Shown here piece by piece: positions 42,444 through 54,600 of a stretch of 64,000 nt of DNA. Source of the DNA: Euclidia mi. Taxonomy: Eukaryota; Arthropoda; Insecta; Lepidoptera; Erebidae. The first letter of the stretch is position 1. Each line of letters opens with the position of its first letter. A model generated the notes under the pieces. It was not told the DNA's origin and did no database searches. It worked only from the letters and a program-made list of their open reading frames with translations. The translations under genes were made by a program, and so were the position numbers. Location: the NCBI GenBank assembly GCA_944739405.2, contig OX123197.2, positions 54,722,047 to 54,786,046 of the forward strand, given 5' to 3'.

Positions 42444-45400
42444 GAACAAGCAGAAACAATCGATCAGTTTACACGTAATATACAAGTAAACGAAGACCAG
42501 GATCCATTAATTTTACACTTTCTACAAATACTAGCAGAAACAAAAGACACCCCACTTGCAGAACGATTTCTGTTACCAAAAGCTAAAATAAATAAACAAT
42601 TTATTCAAAAACTAAATACACTTAACAATTACTTACCTAACCTGTTAGTTACTAACACTAGTTTGCGCGAGATAAACGACATAATATATTCAACCGCTAA
42701 AACTCTAATAATAAATAATAACCAAACGCCATACATACCCAAAGATACCATAAAATCCAAAGCTGATGAACCATGGAAGAAGAGAATACAAACGAAAATT
42801 CAAAAATTTAGGAAAGAATTAGGCCAGTTAATAGAAATAGAATTGGGATTACATCCCGCAGGATGAGAAATATCAAAGAAAGACTGTATAATAAATATAA
42901 TATCCAAAATGAAAACGATCATCAAAACACAGCAGAAATAATAAAACAAAAAATTAAAGCTCTAGCAGGTAGAATCAAACGGTATGAAGATATTAATAAT
43001 AGGAAAGAACAGAATAGTTTATTTATCGAAAACCAGCACAGATTTTATAAAACTTTAGGCAATAGCAGCACTAGCAACAATATTAAAATACCAACTAAAG
43101 AAGGAGTTGAAGAGTTTTGGACCTCCATATTATCAAACCCTACACACTACAACACGGAAGCTAAGTGGATCAAGGAAGTAGAAATGTCATCAGGCGAAAT
43201 AAATACAACAGATATAGAAGAAATTACAGTTGACCAAATAAAATCAGCCGTAGCTAAATTACAAAATTGGAAAACGCCAGGCATCGATAAGATACAGAAT
43301 TATTACTTAAAATATTTAACCAGCGTTCACCCATATTTAGGTTCATTATTCACAAATATAGTTAAAGGTTCAGAAACATTAGAAGAATGGTTCACTACAG
43401 GAAAGGTCATACTAATCCCAAAAAATGAAAACACCGAAGATCCGAAGAACTGGAGACCGATAGCGTGCCTACCTAGTATGTACAAACTGTTAACGTCCGT
43501 ATTAGCCAACATATTATATAATCATTGTGACCAAAACGACATAATTGCAATAGAACAAAGGGGTTGCCGCCGAGGAGCCAGGGCTGTAAGGATCACCTTA
43601 TGGTGAACAAAGCGATACTCGAAGATGCACACCTATCCCAAAAGAACCTTAGCATGGCATGGATAGACTATCAAAAAGCCTTCGACAGTGTATCACATGA
43701 ATGGCTCTTAAAGATACTTGATGTCTATAAATGTCCATCTATCATTAAAAGGTTTCTTCAGCTGGTTATGCCGTCATGGAAGGTCATCATGACAGCCCGT
43801 GGCTCCCAAGACTCAATTACTACTGAACCGATTTACATTAGACGCGGCATTTTCCAGGGCGACTCCCTCTCACCATTATTATTCTGCTTAGCAGTAAATC
43901 CTGTCTCATTTATACTGAATAAATATGAAATGAAGGGATTTAAACTCAAAGACAGTGTTTGGATTAACCATTTATTATACATGGACGACCTTAAAGTCTA
44001 TGCAAACAATAGGAGTAATTTGAAGGTATTATTAGATAGTGTAGAGATATTTACAGGAGACATAGGCATGAAATTTGGACTAGATAAGTGCAACGTAATA
44101 CATATTAGTGCGGGACATAGGAGTAGTACGATAGGAGAAGGACATATATTACTTAGTGGCGAAGCGTTTCAACAACTTGCAATAGGAGATAGGTATAAAT
44201 ATTTAGGAGTTCATGAATCAGGAAAAATAGAACACAGCATAATTAGGGAACAAATAACTAAAGAATATTTCAAACGAGTTAAAAAGCTGCTTAACACACA
44301 TCTCAACTCACGCTCAATAGTAAAAAGTATAAATGCATACGCTGTTCCGGTTTTACTTTATTCTTTTGGTGTTATTAACTACAAAATTAGTGATTTAAGA
44401 CAAATAGATGTCAAGACAAGAAAACTTTTATCAATTTACAAGGCACATCAACAAAAAGCAGAAGTGACACGACTTTACTTACCGATAGGAGAAGGAGGGA
44501 GAGGTCTTATAAACGTAGAGTACATGTACAAAGCACAAATAATCAAATATAAACAATATTTACAAGCAGAACAGGATCACTTAATTAAAGCCATAGTACA
44601 ACACGACACACATAGAGACAAATATTCAATTATTAAGGAAGCACAAGAAATAGAAGGAGAACTACATTTACCAACAAACACCACACACAAAGATGATGAA
44701 ATTAAGAATGCAATAAAGAAAGCACATCATTCAACCTGGAGGAGCAAGCAGTTACACGGTCAATTCCCAACAAAAGTATTGGATCAAGCTAACGTCGACG
44801 TAGAACTGTCATTTCAATGGACCAAAAAACAGCAGATTTCTCCCAAACTAGTATCAGCTATATTCGCCATACAAGACCAAGCCATCATGACTCGACAGCA
44901 CCAGCGCGATATCCTGAAAGAGCCGGTAGACGGAAAATGTCGCCTATGTGCCTCCAAAGATGAGACCACTCAGCACATTATATCAGGATGCGACAAACTC
45001 GCGGGAACGTATTACGTAAGACGGCACAACAACCTTGTCCAGTACATATACTGGTGCCTGGCCAAAAAACATAAAATAGAAGTCGCTAACCTCTGGTGGC
45101 AAGAAACACTGACACAACCACAAATTAAGGAAAATGAATCCACTAAAATCCTATGGGAAATCCCTGTACAAACTGACATCACTGTAACGCACAATAGACC
45201 GGACCTTATATACATTGACAAAACTAACAATAGAACATATTTAATAGATATCACCGTACCATCTGATTACAATCTAGGAGCTAAGGAGATTGAAAAACTT
45301 AGTAAATACCACCTTTTGAAAACAGAAATTAGTCGTCTATGGAACACACAAACGTTTGTTATACCGATTGTGATAGGAGCAACGGGAGTAGTCGCAAAAA

Positions 45401-45942
45401 GTATAAAAAAATATATAGATAAATTAGAAAGTAATATTGACATTAGCATTCTACAGAAACAAGCAACAATACACACCGTAACCATAATAAGTAAAGTTTT
45501 AGGAGATACAGTATTCGTACACAATACGCAAGATCAACACATACAGAACACGCAGCCGTCGCAAATCACGCAATCACCCAACTTGTCGCAGTCACCTGAA
45601 ACGCCAGACGCACTCAACACAACTCAAATACAAGACACGCAACAGACAGCAAGCACACCAGTGCCAAGAGGAAGAGGAAGAATAAGAGGAAGAGGAAGAA
45701 TAAGAGGAAGAGGAAGGGGAAGGACAGTTACTCGCATACAACACACACAAAACACGCAGCAGTCTTCAACCATGCAATCACCAAACATGCCACAATCACC
45801 AATCACATCAGATGCTCACAACGCAACTCATGCACTGGATACACAGGACACAGATAACACACCATTAGTAAGAGGAAGAGGAACAAGAGGAGGAAGAGGT
45901 GGAGGAAGGAGAAGGGCCGGGACCCACTTACAAAATACATAA
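42444..45942 (+). pseudogene. R4-type ORF: RT, zinc knuckle, endonuclease, RG-rich tail
   Basis: The protein would copy element RNA at a nick it makes in TATAA repeats. Three frames follow each other: 42444-42866, 42863-43606 and 43564-45942. One-base losses near 42850 and 43585 separate them. RT motifs are NWKTPGIDKIQNYYLKY, NWRPIACLPSMYKLL, AWIDYQKAFDSV, RGIFQGDSLSPLLF and YMDDLKVY (about 43978). The zinc knuckle is C-x2-C-x8-H-x4-C (about 44938). The endonuclease has RPDLIYIDKTNNRTYLIDIT (about 45195-45255), the PD-(D/E)XK-like core. From about 45520 follow about 140 residues rich in Gln, Thr, Asn, Ser and Pro with two RG blocks (45658-45725 and 45868-45920). Known R4 proteins, as I recall them, end near the endonuclease. 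Confidence 0.88.
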
Positions 45943-46023
45943 GAGACACACTAGCTAAGTTACTCTCTTACAATACATACATATTCATATACACACATTT
46001 TCTTTTAAATAGATCAGTTAAAA

Positions 46024-46117
46024 ACTATGGGGACATAGATATCCTTTTTCCCGTGGGTACGGGACGGGGTATTTATAAAACCGATGAAAGTCGAGACGGT
46101 GAAACCAACCAAATCAA
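46024..46117 (+). promoter_or_regulatory. Conserved 3' end of subfamily A with two hairpins
   Basis: The words GGGGACATAGATAT, CCCGT-loop-ACGGG (46050-46063), GGGGTATTTATAAAACC and CGAT-GAAA-GTCG (46082-46093) recur at the ends of A2, A3, A4 and A5. The second hairpin has a GAAA loop. It is the likely binding site for the element's own RT; this is inference from related LINEs. Confidence 0.7.
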
Positions 46118-47177
46118 TAATATAATATAATATAATATAATATAATATAATATAATATAATATAATATAATATAATATAATATAATATAATATAATATAA
46201 TATAATGTAATGTAATGTAATGTAATGTAATATAATATAATATAATATAATATAATATAATATAATATAATATAATATAATATAATATAATATAATATAA
46301 TATAATATAATATAATATAATATAATATAATATAATATAATATAATATAATATAATATAATATAATATAATATAATATAATATAATATAATATAATATAA
46401 TATAATATAATATAATATAATATAATATAATATAATATAATATAATATAATATAATATAATATAATATAATATAATATAATATAATATAATATAATATAA
46501 TATAATATAATATAATATAATATAATATAATATAATATAATATAATATAATATAATATAATATAATATAATATAATATAATATAATATAATATAATATAA
46601 TATAATATAATATAATATAATATAATATAATATAATATAATATAATATAATATAATATAATATAATATAATATAATATAATATAATATAATATAATATAA
46701 TATAATATAATATAATATAATATAATATAATATAATATAATATAATATAATATAATATAATATAATATAATATAATATAATATAATATAATATAAATATT
46801 ATTATTATTATAATATTATATTATATTATATAATATAATATAATATAATATAATATAATATAATATAATATAATATAATATAATATAATATAATATAATA
46901 TAATATAATATAATATAATATAATATAATATAATATAATATAATATAATATAATATAATATAATATAATATAATATAATATAATATAATATAATATAATA
47001 TAATATAATATAATATAATATAATATAATATAATATAATATAATATAATATAATATAATATAATATAATATAATATAATATAATATAATATAATATAATA
47101 TAATATAATATAATATAATATAATATAATATAATATAATATAATATAATATAATATAATATAATATAATATAATATA
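46118..47177 (+). repeat. (TATAA)n array 3, about 210 units, with one inverted patch
   Basis: The longest array in the window. Five TGTAA variants lie at 46206-46230. At 46795-46833 the phase changes through ATTATTATTATT and a few TTATA units (the inverse unit) before TATAA resumes. Confidence 0.97.
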
Positions 47178-50100
47178 AAATAAACAATTCATTCAAAATC
47201 TAAATTCACTTAACAATTACTTACCTAACCTATTAGTCACTAACACTAGTTTGCGCGAAATAAACGACATAATATATTCAACCGCTAAAACACTTCTAAT
47301 AAATAATAATCAAACACCATACATACCCAAAGACACCATTAAACCAAAATGTGATCCACCATGGAAGAAGAGGATACAGACGAAAATTGAAAAATTTAGG
47401 AAAGAATTAGGCCAGTTAATAGAAATAGAAAGAGGAATTGCTACACGTCGGATGAGAAATATTAAAGAAAGGCTGTATAATAAATATAATATCCAAAACT
47501 AAAACGATCACCAAAATACAGCAGAAATACTTAAACAAAAAATTAAAGCTCTTGCAGGTAGGATCAAACGATATGAAGATATTAATATTAGGAAGGAACA
47601 GAATAGTTTATTTATGGAAAATCAGCACAGATTTTATAAAACGTTAGGTAACAATAACACTAGCAATAATATTAAAATACCAAGTAGGGAAGCAGTTGAA
47701 GAGTTTTGGACCTCCATATTGTCAAACCCTACACACTACAACACCGAAGCTAAATGGATAAAGGAAGTCAAAATGTCATCAAGTGAAATTAATTCAACAG
47801 ATATAGAAGAAATTACAGTAGATCAAATAAAATCAGCCATAGCAAAATTACAAAATTGGAAAACGCCAGGCATCGATAAAATACAGAATTATTACCTTAA
47901 ATATTATTACCTTAAATATTTAACCAGTGTTCACCCATATTTAGGTTTCCTATTCACAAATATAGTTAAAGGCTCAGTAACATTAGAAGAATGGTTCACT
48001 ACAGGAAAGGTCATACTAATCCCTAAAAATGAGAAAACCGAAGACCCGAAAAACTGGAGGCCGATAGCGTGCCTACCCAGTATGTATAAATTGTTAACGT
48101 CCGTATTAGCCAACATATTATATAATCATTGTGACCAAAATAACATAATGGCAATAGAACAAAGGGGATGCCGCCGGGGTGCCAGGGGCTGTAAGGGTCA
48201 CCTTATGGTAAACAAAGCGATACTCGAGGATGCACACCTATCCCAAAAGAACCTTAGCATGGCATGGATAGACTATCAAAAAGCCTTTGACAGTCACAAT
48301 CACATGAATGGCTCCTAAAGATACTTGATGTCTATAAATGTCCATCTATCATTAAAAGGTTTCTTCAGCTGGTTATGCCATCATGGAAGGTCATCATGAC
48401 AGCCCGTGGCTCCCAAGACTCAATTACTACTGAACCGATTTACATCAGACGCGGCATTTTCCAGGGCGACTCCCTCTCACCATTATTATTCTGCTTAGCA
48501 GTAAACCCTGTCTCATTTATACTGAATAAATATGAAATGAAGGGATTTAAACTCAAAGACAGTGTTTGGATTAACCATATATTATACATGGACGACCTTA
48601 AAGTCTATGCAAACAATAGGAGTAACTTGAAGGTACTATTAGATAGTGTTGAGATATTTACAGGAGACATAGGCATGAGATTTGGACTAGATAAGTGCAA
48701 CGTAATACATATTAGTGCGGGACATAGGAGTAGTACGATAGGAGAAGGACATATATTACTAAGTGGCGAAGCGTTTCAACAACTTGCAATAGGAGATAGG
48801 TATAAATATTTAGGAGTACATGAGTCAGGAAAAATAGAACACAGTATAATTAGGAAACAAATTACTAAGGAATATTTTAAACGAGTAAAAAAGCTGCTTA
48901 ACACACATCTCAACTCACGCTCAATAGTTAAAGGCATCAATGCATATGCTGTACCGGTTTTACTGTATTCGTTTGGAATTATCAACTACAAAATTAGCGA
49001 TTTAAGACAAATAGATATCAAGACAAGAAAACTTTTAGCAATTAGCAAGGCATATCAACAAAAAGCGGAAGTGAAGCGTCTTTACTTACCGATAGGAGAA
49101 GGAGGAAGAGGTCTTATAAACGTAGAGTACATGTACAAAACAAAAATAATCAAATATAAACAATACTTACAAGCAGAACAGGATCACTTAATTAAAGACA
49201 TAGTACAACACGACACACATAGAGATAAATATTCAATTATAAAGGAGTCACAAGAAATGGAAGGAGAACTACATTTACCAACAAACACCACACACACAGA
49301 TGATGAAATTAAGAATGCAATAAATAAAGCACATCATTCAACCTGGAGGAGTAAGCAGTTACACGGTCAATTCCCAACAAAAGTATTGGATCAAGCTAAC
49401 GTCGACGTAGAACTGTCATTTCAATGGACCAAAAAACAACAGATTTCTCCCAAACTAGTATCAGCTATATTCGCCATACAGGACCAAGCCATCATGACTC
49501 GACAGCACCAGCGCGATATCCTGAAAGAGCCGGTAGACGGAAAATGTCGCCTGTGTGCCTCCAAAGATGAGACCACTCAGCACATTATATCAGGATGCGA
49601 CAAACTCGCGGGGACGTATTACGTAAAACGGCACAACAACCTTGTCCAGTACGTATACTGGTGCCTGGCCAAAAAACATAAAATAGAAGTCGCTAACCTC
49701 TGGTGGCAAGAAACACTGACACAACCACAAATTAGAGAAAATGAATCCACTAAAATCCTATGGGAAATCCCTGTACAAACCGACATCACCGTAACGCACA
49801 ATAGACCGGACCTTATATACATTGACAAACCTAACAATAGAACATATTTTATAGATATCACCGTACCATCTGACTACAATATAGGAGCGAAGGAAATTGA
49901 AAAATTGAGTAAATACCACCTTTTGAAGACAGAAATTAGTCGTCTATGGAACACACAAACCTTTGTTATACCGATTGTGATAGGAGCAACAGGAGTAGTC
50001 GCAAAAAGCATTAAAAAGTATATAGACAAATTAGAAACTAGCATCGACATCAGCATTCTTCAAAAGCAAGCAGCCATTCACACGGTAACCATACTAAGTA

Positions 50101-50921
50101 AAGTATTAGGTGATACAGTATTCGTACACAACACCCAAGATCAACACATACATAACACGCAGCCGTCGCAAATCACGCAATCACCCAACTTTTCGCAGTC
50201 ACCAGATACGCCAGATCCACCCAACACAACTCAAACACAAGACACACAACAGACAGCAAACACACCAGTGCCAAGAGACAGGGGAAGAATAAGGGGAAGA
50301 GGGAGGAGAAGGACAGAGACTCACATACAACACATGCAAAACACGCAGCAGTCTTCAACCACACAATCATCAAACATGCCACAATCACCAAACACATTAG
50401 ATGCACACAACGGAAGTCATGCACCGGACACACAGGACACAGTTAATATACCATTAGTAAGAGGAAGAGGCACAAGATGAAGAAAAGGTAGAGGAAAGAG
50501 AAGGGTTGGAACCTGCATACAAAATGCAACAGATACACACTAGATAAGTTACTGTCCTAGAATATACACATATTCGTTTATACACATATTCATTTACACA
50601 CATATTCATTTACACACATATTCTTTCAAATAGACCGGACACACATGACACAGTTAACACACCATTAGCAAGAGGAAGATGAAGAAGAGGAGGAAGAGGT
50701 AGAGGAAGGAGAAGGACCGGGACCCGCATACAAAATACAACAGATACACACTAGCTAAGTTACTCTCCTACAATACACACATATCATTCATTTACACACA
50801 TATTCTTTTAAATAGAGCAGCTAAAAACTATGGGGACATAGATATCCTTTTTCCCGTGGGTTACGGGACGGGGTATTTATAAAACCGATGAAAGTCGAGA
50901 CGGTGAAACCAACCAAATCAA
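47178..50921 (+). mobile_element. R4-type LINE, copy A2
   Basis: The copy is highly similar to A1 but starts about 140 bp further in. It has a TAA at 47500-47502, a 12-bp duplication near 47890-47915 (YYLKYYYLKY), a two-base gain near 48296 that shifts the frame, and a stop at 50478-50480 inside the second RG block. Its 3' UTR carries a tandem duplication of about 170 bp (50440-50780). Confidence 0.92.
47251..50480 (+). pseudogene. R4-type ORF of copy A2
   Basis: Frames 47251-47502 and 47614-48318 belong together (same phase, split by one stop). The rest is 48375-50480. It has the same domain order as A1: N-terminal linker, RT (RGIFQGDSLSPLLF; YMDDLKVY near 48590), zinc knuckle CRLCASKDETTQHIISGC, endonuclease RPDLIYIDKPNNRTYFIDIT, and the tail with one full RG block (about 50270-50315). 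The 701-residue last frame is intact from the RT palm to the tail. Lesions differ from those of A1, so the two copies decayed separately. Confidence 0.88.
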
Positions 50922-51303
50922 TAATATAATATAATATAATATAATATAATATAATATAATATAATATAATATAATATAATATAATATAATATAATATAAT
51001 ATAATATAATATAATATAATATAATATAATATAATATAATATAATATAATATAATATAATATAATATAATATAATATAATATAATATAATATAATATAAT
51101 ATAATATAATATAATATAATATAATATAATATAATATAATATAATATAATATAATATAATATAATATAATATAATATAATATAATATAATATAATATAAT
51201 ATAATATAATATAATATAATATAATATAATATAATATAATATAATATAATATAATATAATATAATATAATATAATATAATATAATATAATATAATATAAT
51301 ATA
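50922..51303 (+). repeat. (TATAA)n array 4, about 76 units
   Basis: Pure pentamer array between A2 and B2. Confidence 0.97.
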
Positions 51304-51348
51304 TACAAAGGATATAAGCTCAAAAACAATATCACAGTTAATCATTTA

Positions 51349-52914
51349 TTGTATATGGACGATCTAAAAATATACGCTAATAATAAAAGTAACCTCAATG
51401 TTTTATTAGATAGTACAAAAGTATTTACCAGGGATATAGGAATGCAATTTGGTCTGAATAAATGCAACATAATACATCTGACTTCTGGGAAAATCAATGA
51501 ATATCGATGGGAGGATCATCTTTTACTTAGTGGGCTAAAGTTCGAACATTTAAAGAAAGACGAAACATACAAATATTTGGGCATAAATGAAGCAGGACAG
51601 ATTAACCATAAAGAAATACGAGACCAAGTATCAAAAGAATATTACAGGAGGATAAAATGTATCACCAATACACACCTTAATGCTAGAAATATTATTAAAG
51701 CTATTAATAGTTATGCTGTACCCGTACTGCTCTATTCATTTGGAATTATCAATTACAAAACTAGTGATTTAAATAAAATAGATGTAAAAACCCGCAAAAT
51801 TTATGCTATGAATAAAGCACAAAAACAAAAAGCTGATGTAGAAAGACTGTATCTTCCCATAGCAGAAGGTGGGAGAGGCCTTATGAATGTAGAAATGCTG
51901 TATAAAACACAAATAATAAAATATAGACAATACTTAAGCAGAGAACAAGATCACATAATTAAAGCAATAGTTAAATATGATAAACACAAGGACAAATATT
52001 CTATATATAAAGAAGGAAGGTTAAACGCAGAGAAGATAGGATTAGTACAAGATCAAATTTACACGGATGGAGAAATAAGAAAAGCAGCAACTAAAGTAGG
52101 CGTTAATAAATGGAAAGCTAAGCCTTTACATGGTCAGTTTTATAGATCAGTCGTTGAAAAAGATAATATAGATAGAGAGTACTCATTCCGACCAGTGTCT
52201 CCTGCATTAGAATCTACAGTGTTTGCCATTCAAGATCAAGCAGTCATTACCCGACAAACAGAGAGAGACATACTGAAAAAACCGATCGATGGTAAGTGCC
52301 GGTTATGACTGACGAAAGACGAGACCACGCAACACATTGTCTCGGGGTGTGACAAGCTGGCGGGCACATACTATACGATGAGACACAATAGTGTTGTCAA
52401 ATACGTATGGTGGGCACTAGCAAGAAAACACAAACTTGAAGTTGCAGATTTATGGTGGAAAGAAGATTTGAAACAGCCTCAGATAAAAGAAAATAACACA
52501 ACAAAATAAATGTGGGAAATACCAGTACATACTGATGTCACGATTACACACAATAGACCGGATATAATATATATAAACAAAATAGAAAACAAAACATACT
52601 TAATAGATGTAACTATACCATCGGATTATAACATAGGACCTAAAGAAACAGAAAAACTTAGCAAATACCATCCTTTACGAATAGAAATAGCCCGGCTTTG
52701 GAACACACACACAGAAACAATACCAATCGTAATAGGAGCAACAGGAATGGTAGCTAAGAGTATACATAGGTACATAAATACATTAGATGCAAACATAAAC
52801 ATACACATTATGCAAAAACAGGCAGCAATACACACATCTACAATATTGACTAAAGTTCTTGGGGATACAGTTTTTATCAGTAACACAGGGGATTCCGAAC
52901 TTCCTTTTCCCTGA
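51349..52914 (+). pseudogene. R4-type ORF of copy B2, no RG tail
   Basis: Frame 51349-52308 covers the RT palm (YMDD) to the zinc knuckle, and 52510-52914 covers the endonuclease. The ORF ends 12 residues after the conserved KVLGDTVF, so subfamily B lacks the low-complexity RG tail of A. Two stops break it. Confidence 0.85.
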
Positions 52915-52975
52915 AGGTCTCAGGGCGGGAAAAAGGATAAAACCGAGTTAAACTCGTGATGAAAATCTTTTCAAA
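52888..52975 (+). promoter_or_regulatory. 3' end of subfamily B: two hairpins, stop codon in the first
   Basis: CCCTGA (52909-52914) pairs with TCAGGG (52920-52925), and the ORF stop TGA is part of the left arm. Then CGAGT-TAA-ACTCG follows near 52944-52956. The same two stems occur in B1 and, with base changes in the loops, in C (42160-42206). Confidence 0.7.
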
Positions 52976-53507
52976 TATATAATATAATATAATATAATAT
53001 AATGTAATATAATATAATATAATATAATATAATATAATATAATATAATATAATATAATATAATATAATATAATATAATATAATATAATATAATATAATAT
53101 AATATAATATAATATAATATAATATAATATAATATAATATAATATAATATAATATAATATAATATAATATAATATAATATAATATAATATAATATAATAT
53201 AATATAATATAATATAATATAATATAATATAATATAATATAATATAATATAATATAATATAATATAATATAATATAATATAATATAATATAATATAATAT
53301 AATATAATATAATATAATATAATATAATATAATATAATATAATATAATATAATATAATATAATATAATATAATATAATATAATATAATATAATATAATAT
53401 AATATAATATAATATAATATAATATAATATAATATAATATAATATAATATAATATAATATAATATAATATAATATAATATAATATAATATAATATAATAT
53501 AATATAA
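52976..53507 (+). repeat. (TATAA)n array 5, about 106 units
   Basis: Pentamer array with one TGTAA variant near 53003. Confidence 0.97.
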
Positions 53508-54193
53508 GACATAAGCATTCTACAGAAACAAGCAGCCATACACACAGTAACCATATTAAGTAAAGTTTTAGGAGATACAGTATTCGTACACAACACCCAA
53601 GATCAACACATACAGAACACGCAGCCGTCGCAAATCACGCAATCACCCAACTTATCGCAGTCACCAGATCCACCCAACACAACTCAAACACAAGACACAC
53701 AACACACAGCAAACACACCAGTACCAAGAGGCAGAGGAAGAATAAGGGGAAGAGGAAGAGGAAGGACAGAGACTCACATACAACACACGCAAAACACGCA
53801 GCAGTCTTCAACCAATCAATCATCAAACATGCCACAATCACCAAACACATCAGATGCACACAACGCAACTCATGCACCGTACACACAGGACACAGTTAAT
53901 ACACCATTAGTAAGAGGACGAGGCACTAGAGGAAGAAGAGGTAGAGGAAAGAGAAGGGTCGGGACCCGCATACAAAATACAACAGATACACACTAGATAA
54001 GTTACTCTCCTAGAATACACACATATTCATTTATACACATAATCATTTACACACATATTCATTTACACACATATTCTTTTAAATAGAGCAGTTAAAAAGC
54101 TATGGGCACATAGATATTCTTTTTCCCGCGGGTTACGGGATGGGGTATTTATAAAACCGACGAAAGTCGAGACGTTGAAACCAACCAAATCAA
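53508..54193 (+). mobile_element. R4-type LINE, copy A3 (tail and 3' UTR)
   Basis: The copy begins in the last endonuclease codons and holds the Q/T-rich tail, RG blocks (about 53728-53765 and 53910-53960) and 3' UTR. The second hairpin here is CGAC-GAAA-GTCG, a paired change against A1. It ends AAATCAA. Confidence 0.88.
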
Positions 54194-54207
54194 TAATACA
54201 ATATAAT
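54194..54207 (+). repeat. Very short degenerate TATAA spacer
   Basis: TAATACAATATAAT separates A3 from A4: only two or three degenerate units. Confidence 0.8.
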
Positions 54208-54586
54208 ACAATCACCAATCACATCAGATGCACACAACGCAACTCATGCACCGGACACACAGGACACAGTTAATACACCATTATTAAGAGGAAGAGGAAC
54301 AAGAGGAGGAAGAGGAAGAGGAAGGAGAAGGGCAGGAATCCGCTAACAAAATACAACAGATACAAACTAGCCAAATTACTCTCCTGCAATATAAATACTA
54401 CTAAAGAGAATATATATTCATTTCATATGACTAATAAGTAAAATGTATATAACTATTCACACACATATTCTTATAAATAGAGAAGTATAAAACAATGGGG
54501 ACATAGATATTCTTTTTCCCGTGGGCTACGGGACGGAGTATTTATAAAACCGACGAAAGTCGAGACGGTGAAACCAACCAAATCAA
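54208..54586 (+). mobile_element. R4-type LINE, copy A4 (end only)
   Basis: The copy is 379 bp, from within the tail (CAATCACCAATCACATCAG) through the second RG block to the 3' UTR end. Spacers of about 14 bp flank it on both sides. Confidence 0.88.
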
Positions 54587-54600
54587 TAATATAATATAAT

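Larger units (their letters stand above)
42441..46117 (+). mobile_element. R4-type LINE, copy A1 (longest 5' end in the window)
   Basis: The copy has about 3.7 kb between two (TATAA)n arrays. It holds the region upstream of the RT, the RT, zinc knuckle, endonuclease, a low-complexity tail with RG blocks, and a 175-nt 3' UTR. It begins mid-ORF, since the frame is open from 42444, so the true N-terminus is missing. Two one-base deletions relative to A2 break the frame. Confidence 0.93.
51304..52975 (+). mobile_element. R4-type LINE, copy B2
   Basis: The copy starts in the RT just before YMDDLKIY and is flanked by TATAA arrays on both sides. It is almost identical to B1 over their shared 1.5 kb. 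It shares B1's TAA (52507-52509) but has its own 15-bp loss near 52190 and a TGA in the zinc knuckle (52306-52308). Unlike B1 it keeps the full C-terminus, ending ISNTGDSELPFP at a TGA inside a hairpin. Confidence 0.92.

Noticed and set aside
42130..42485. Open frames of endless Ile-Leu-Tyr-Tyr repeats (also at 46816-47196, 50821-51345 and 52877-53596, minus strand)
   Set aside because: They are translations of the (TATAA)n array; no stop can occur in that phase. They are not proteins.
41363..53507. CRISPR-like or satellite-centromere array
   Set aside because: The unit is a 5-bp simple repeat without spacers of unique sequence; the long unique inserts are retrotransposon copies.
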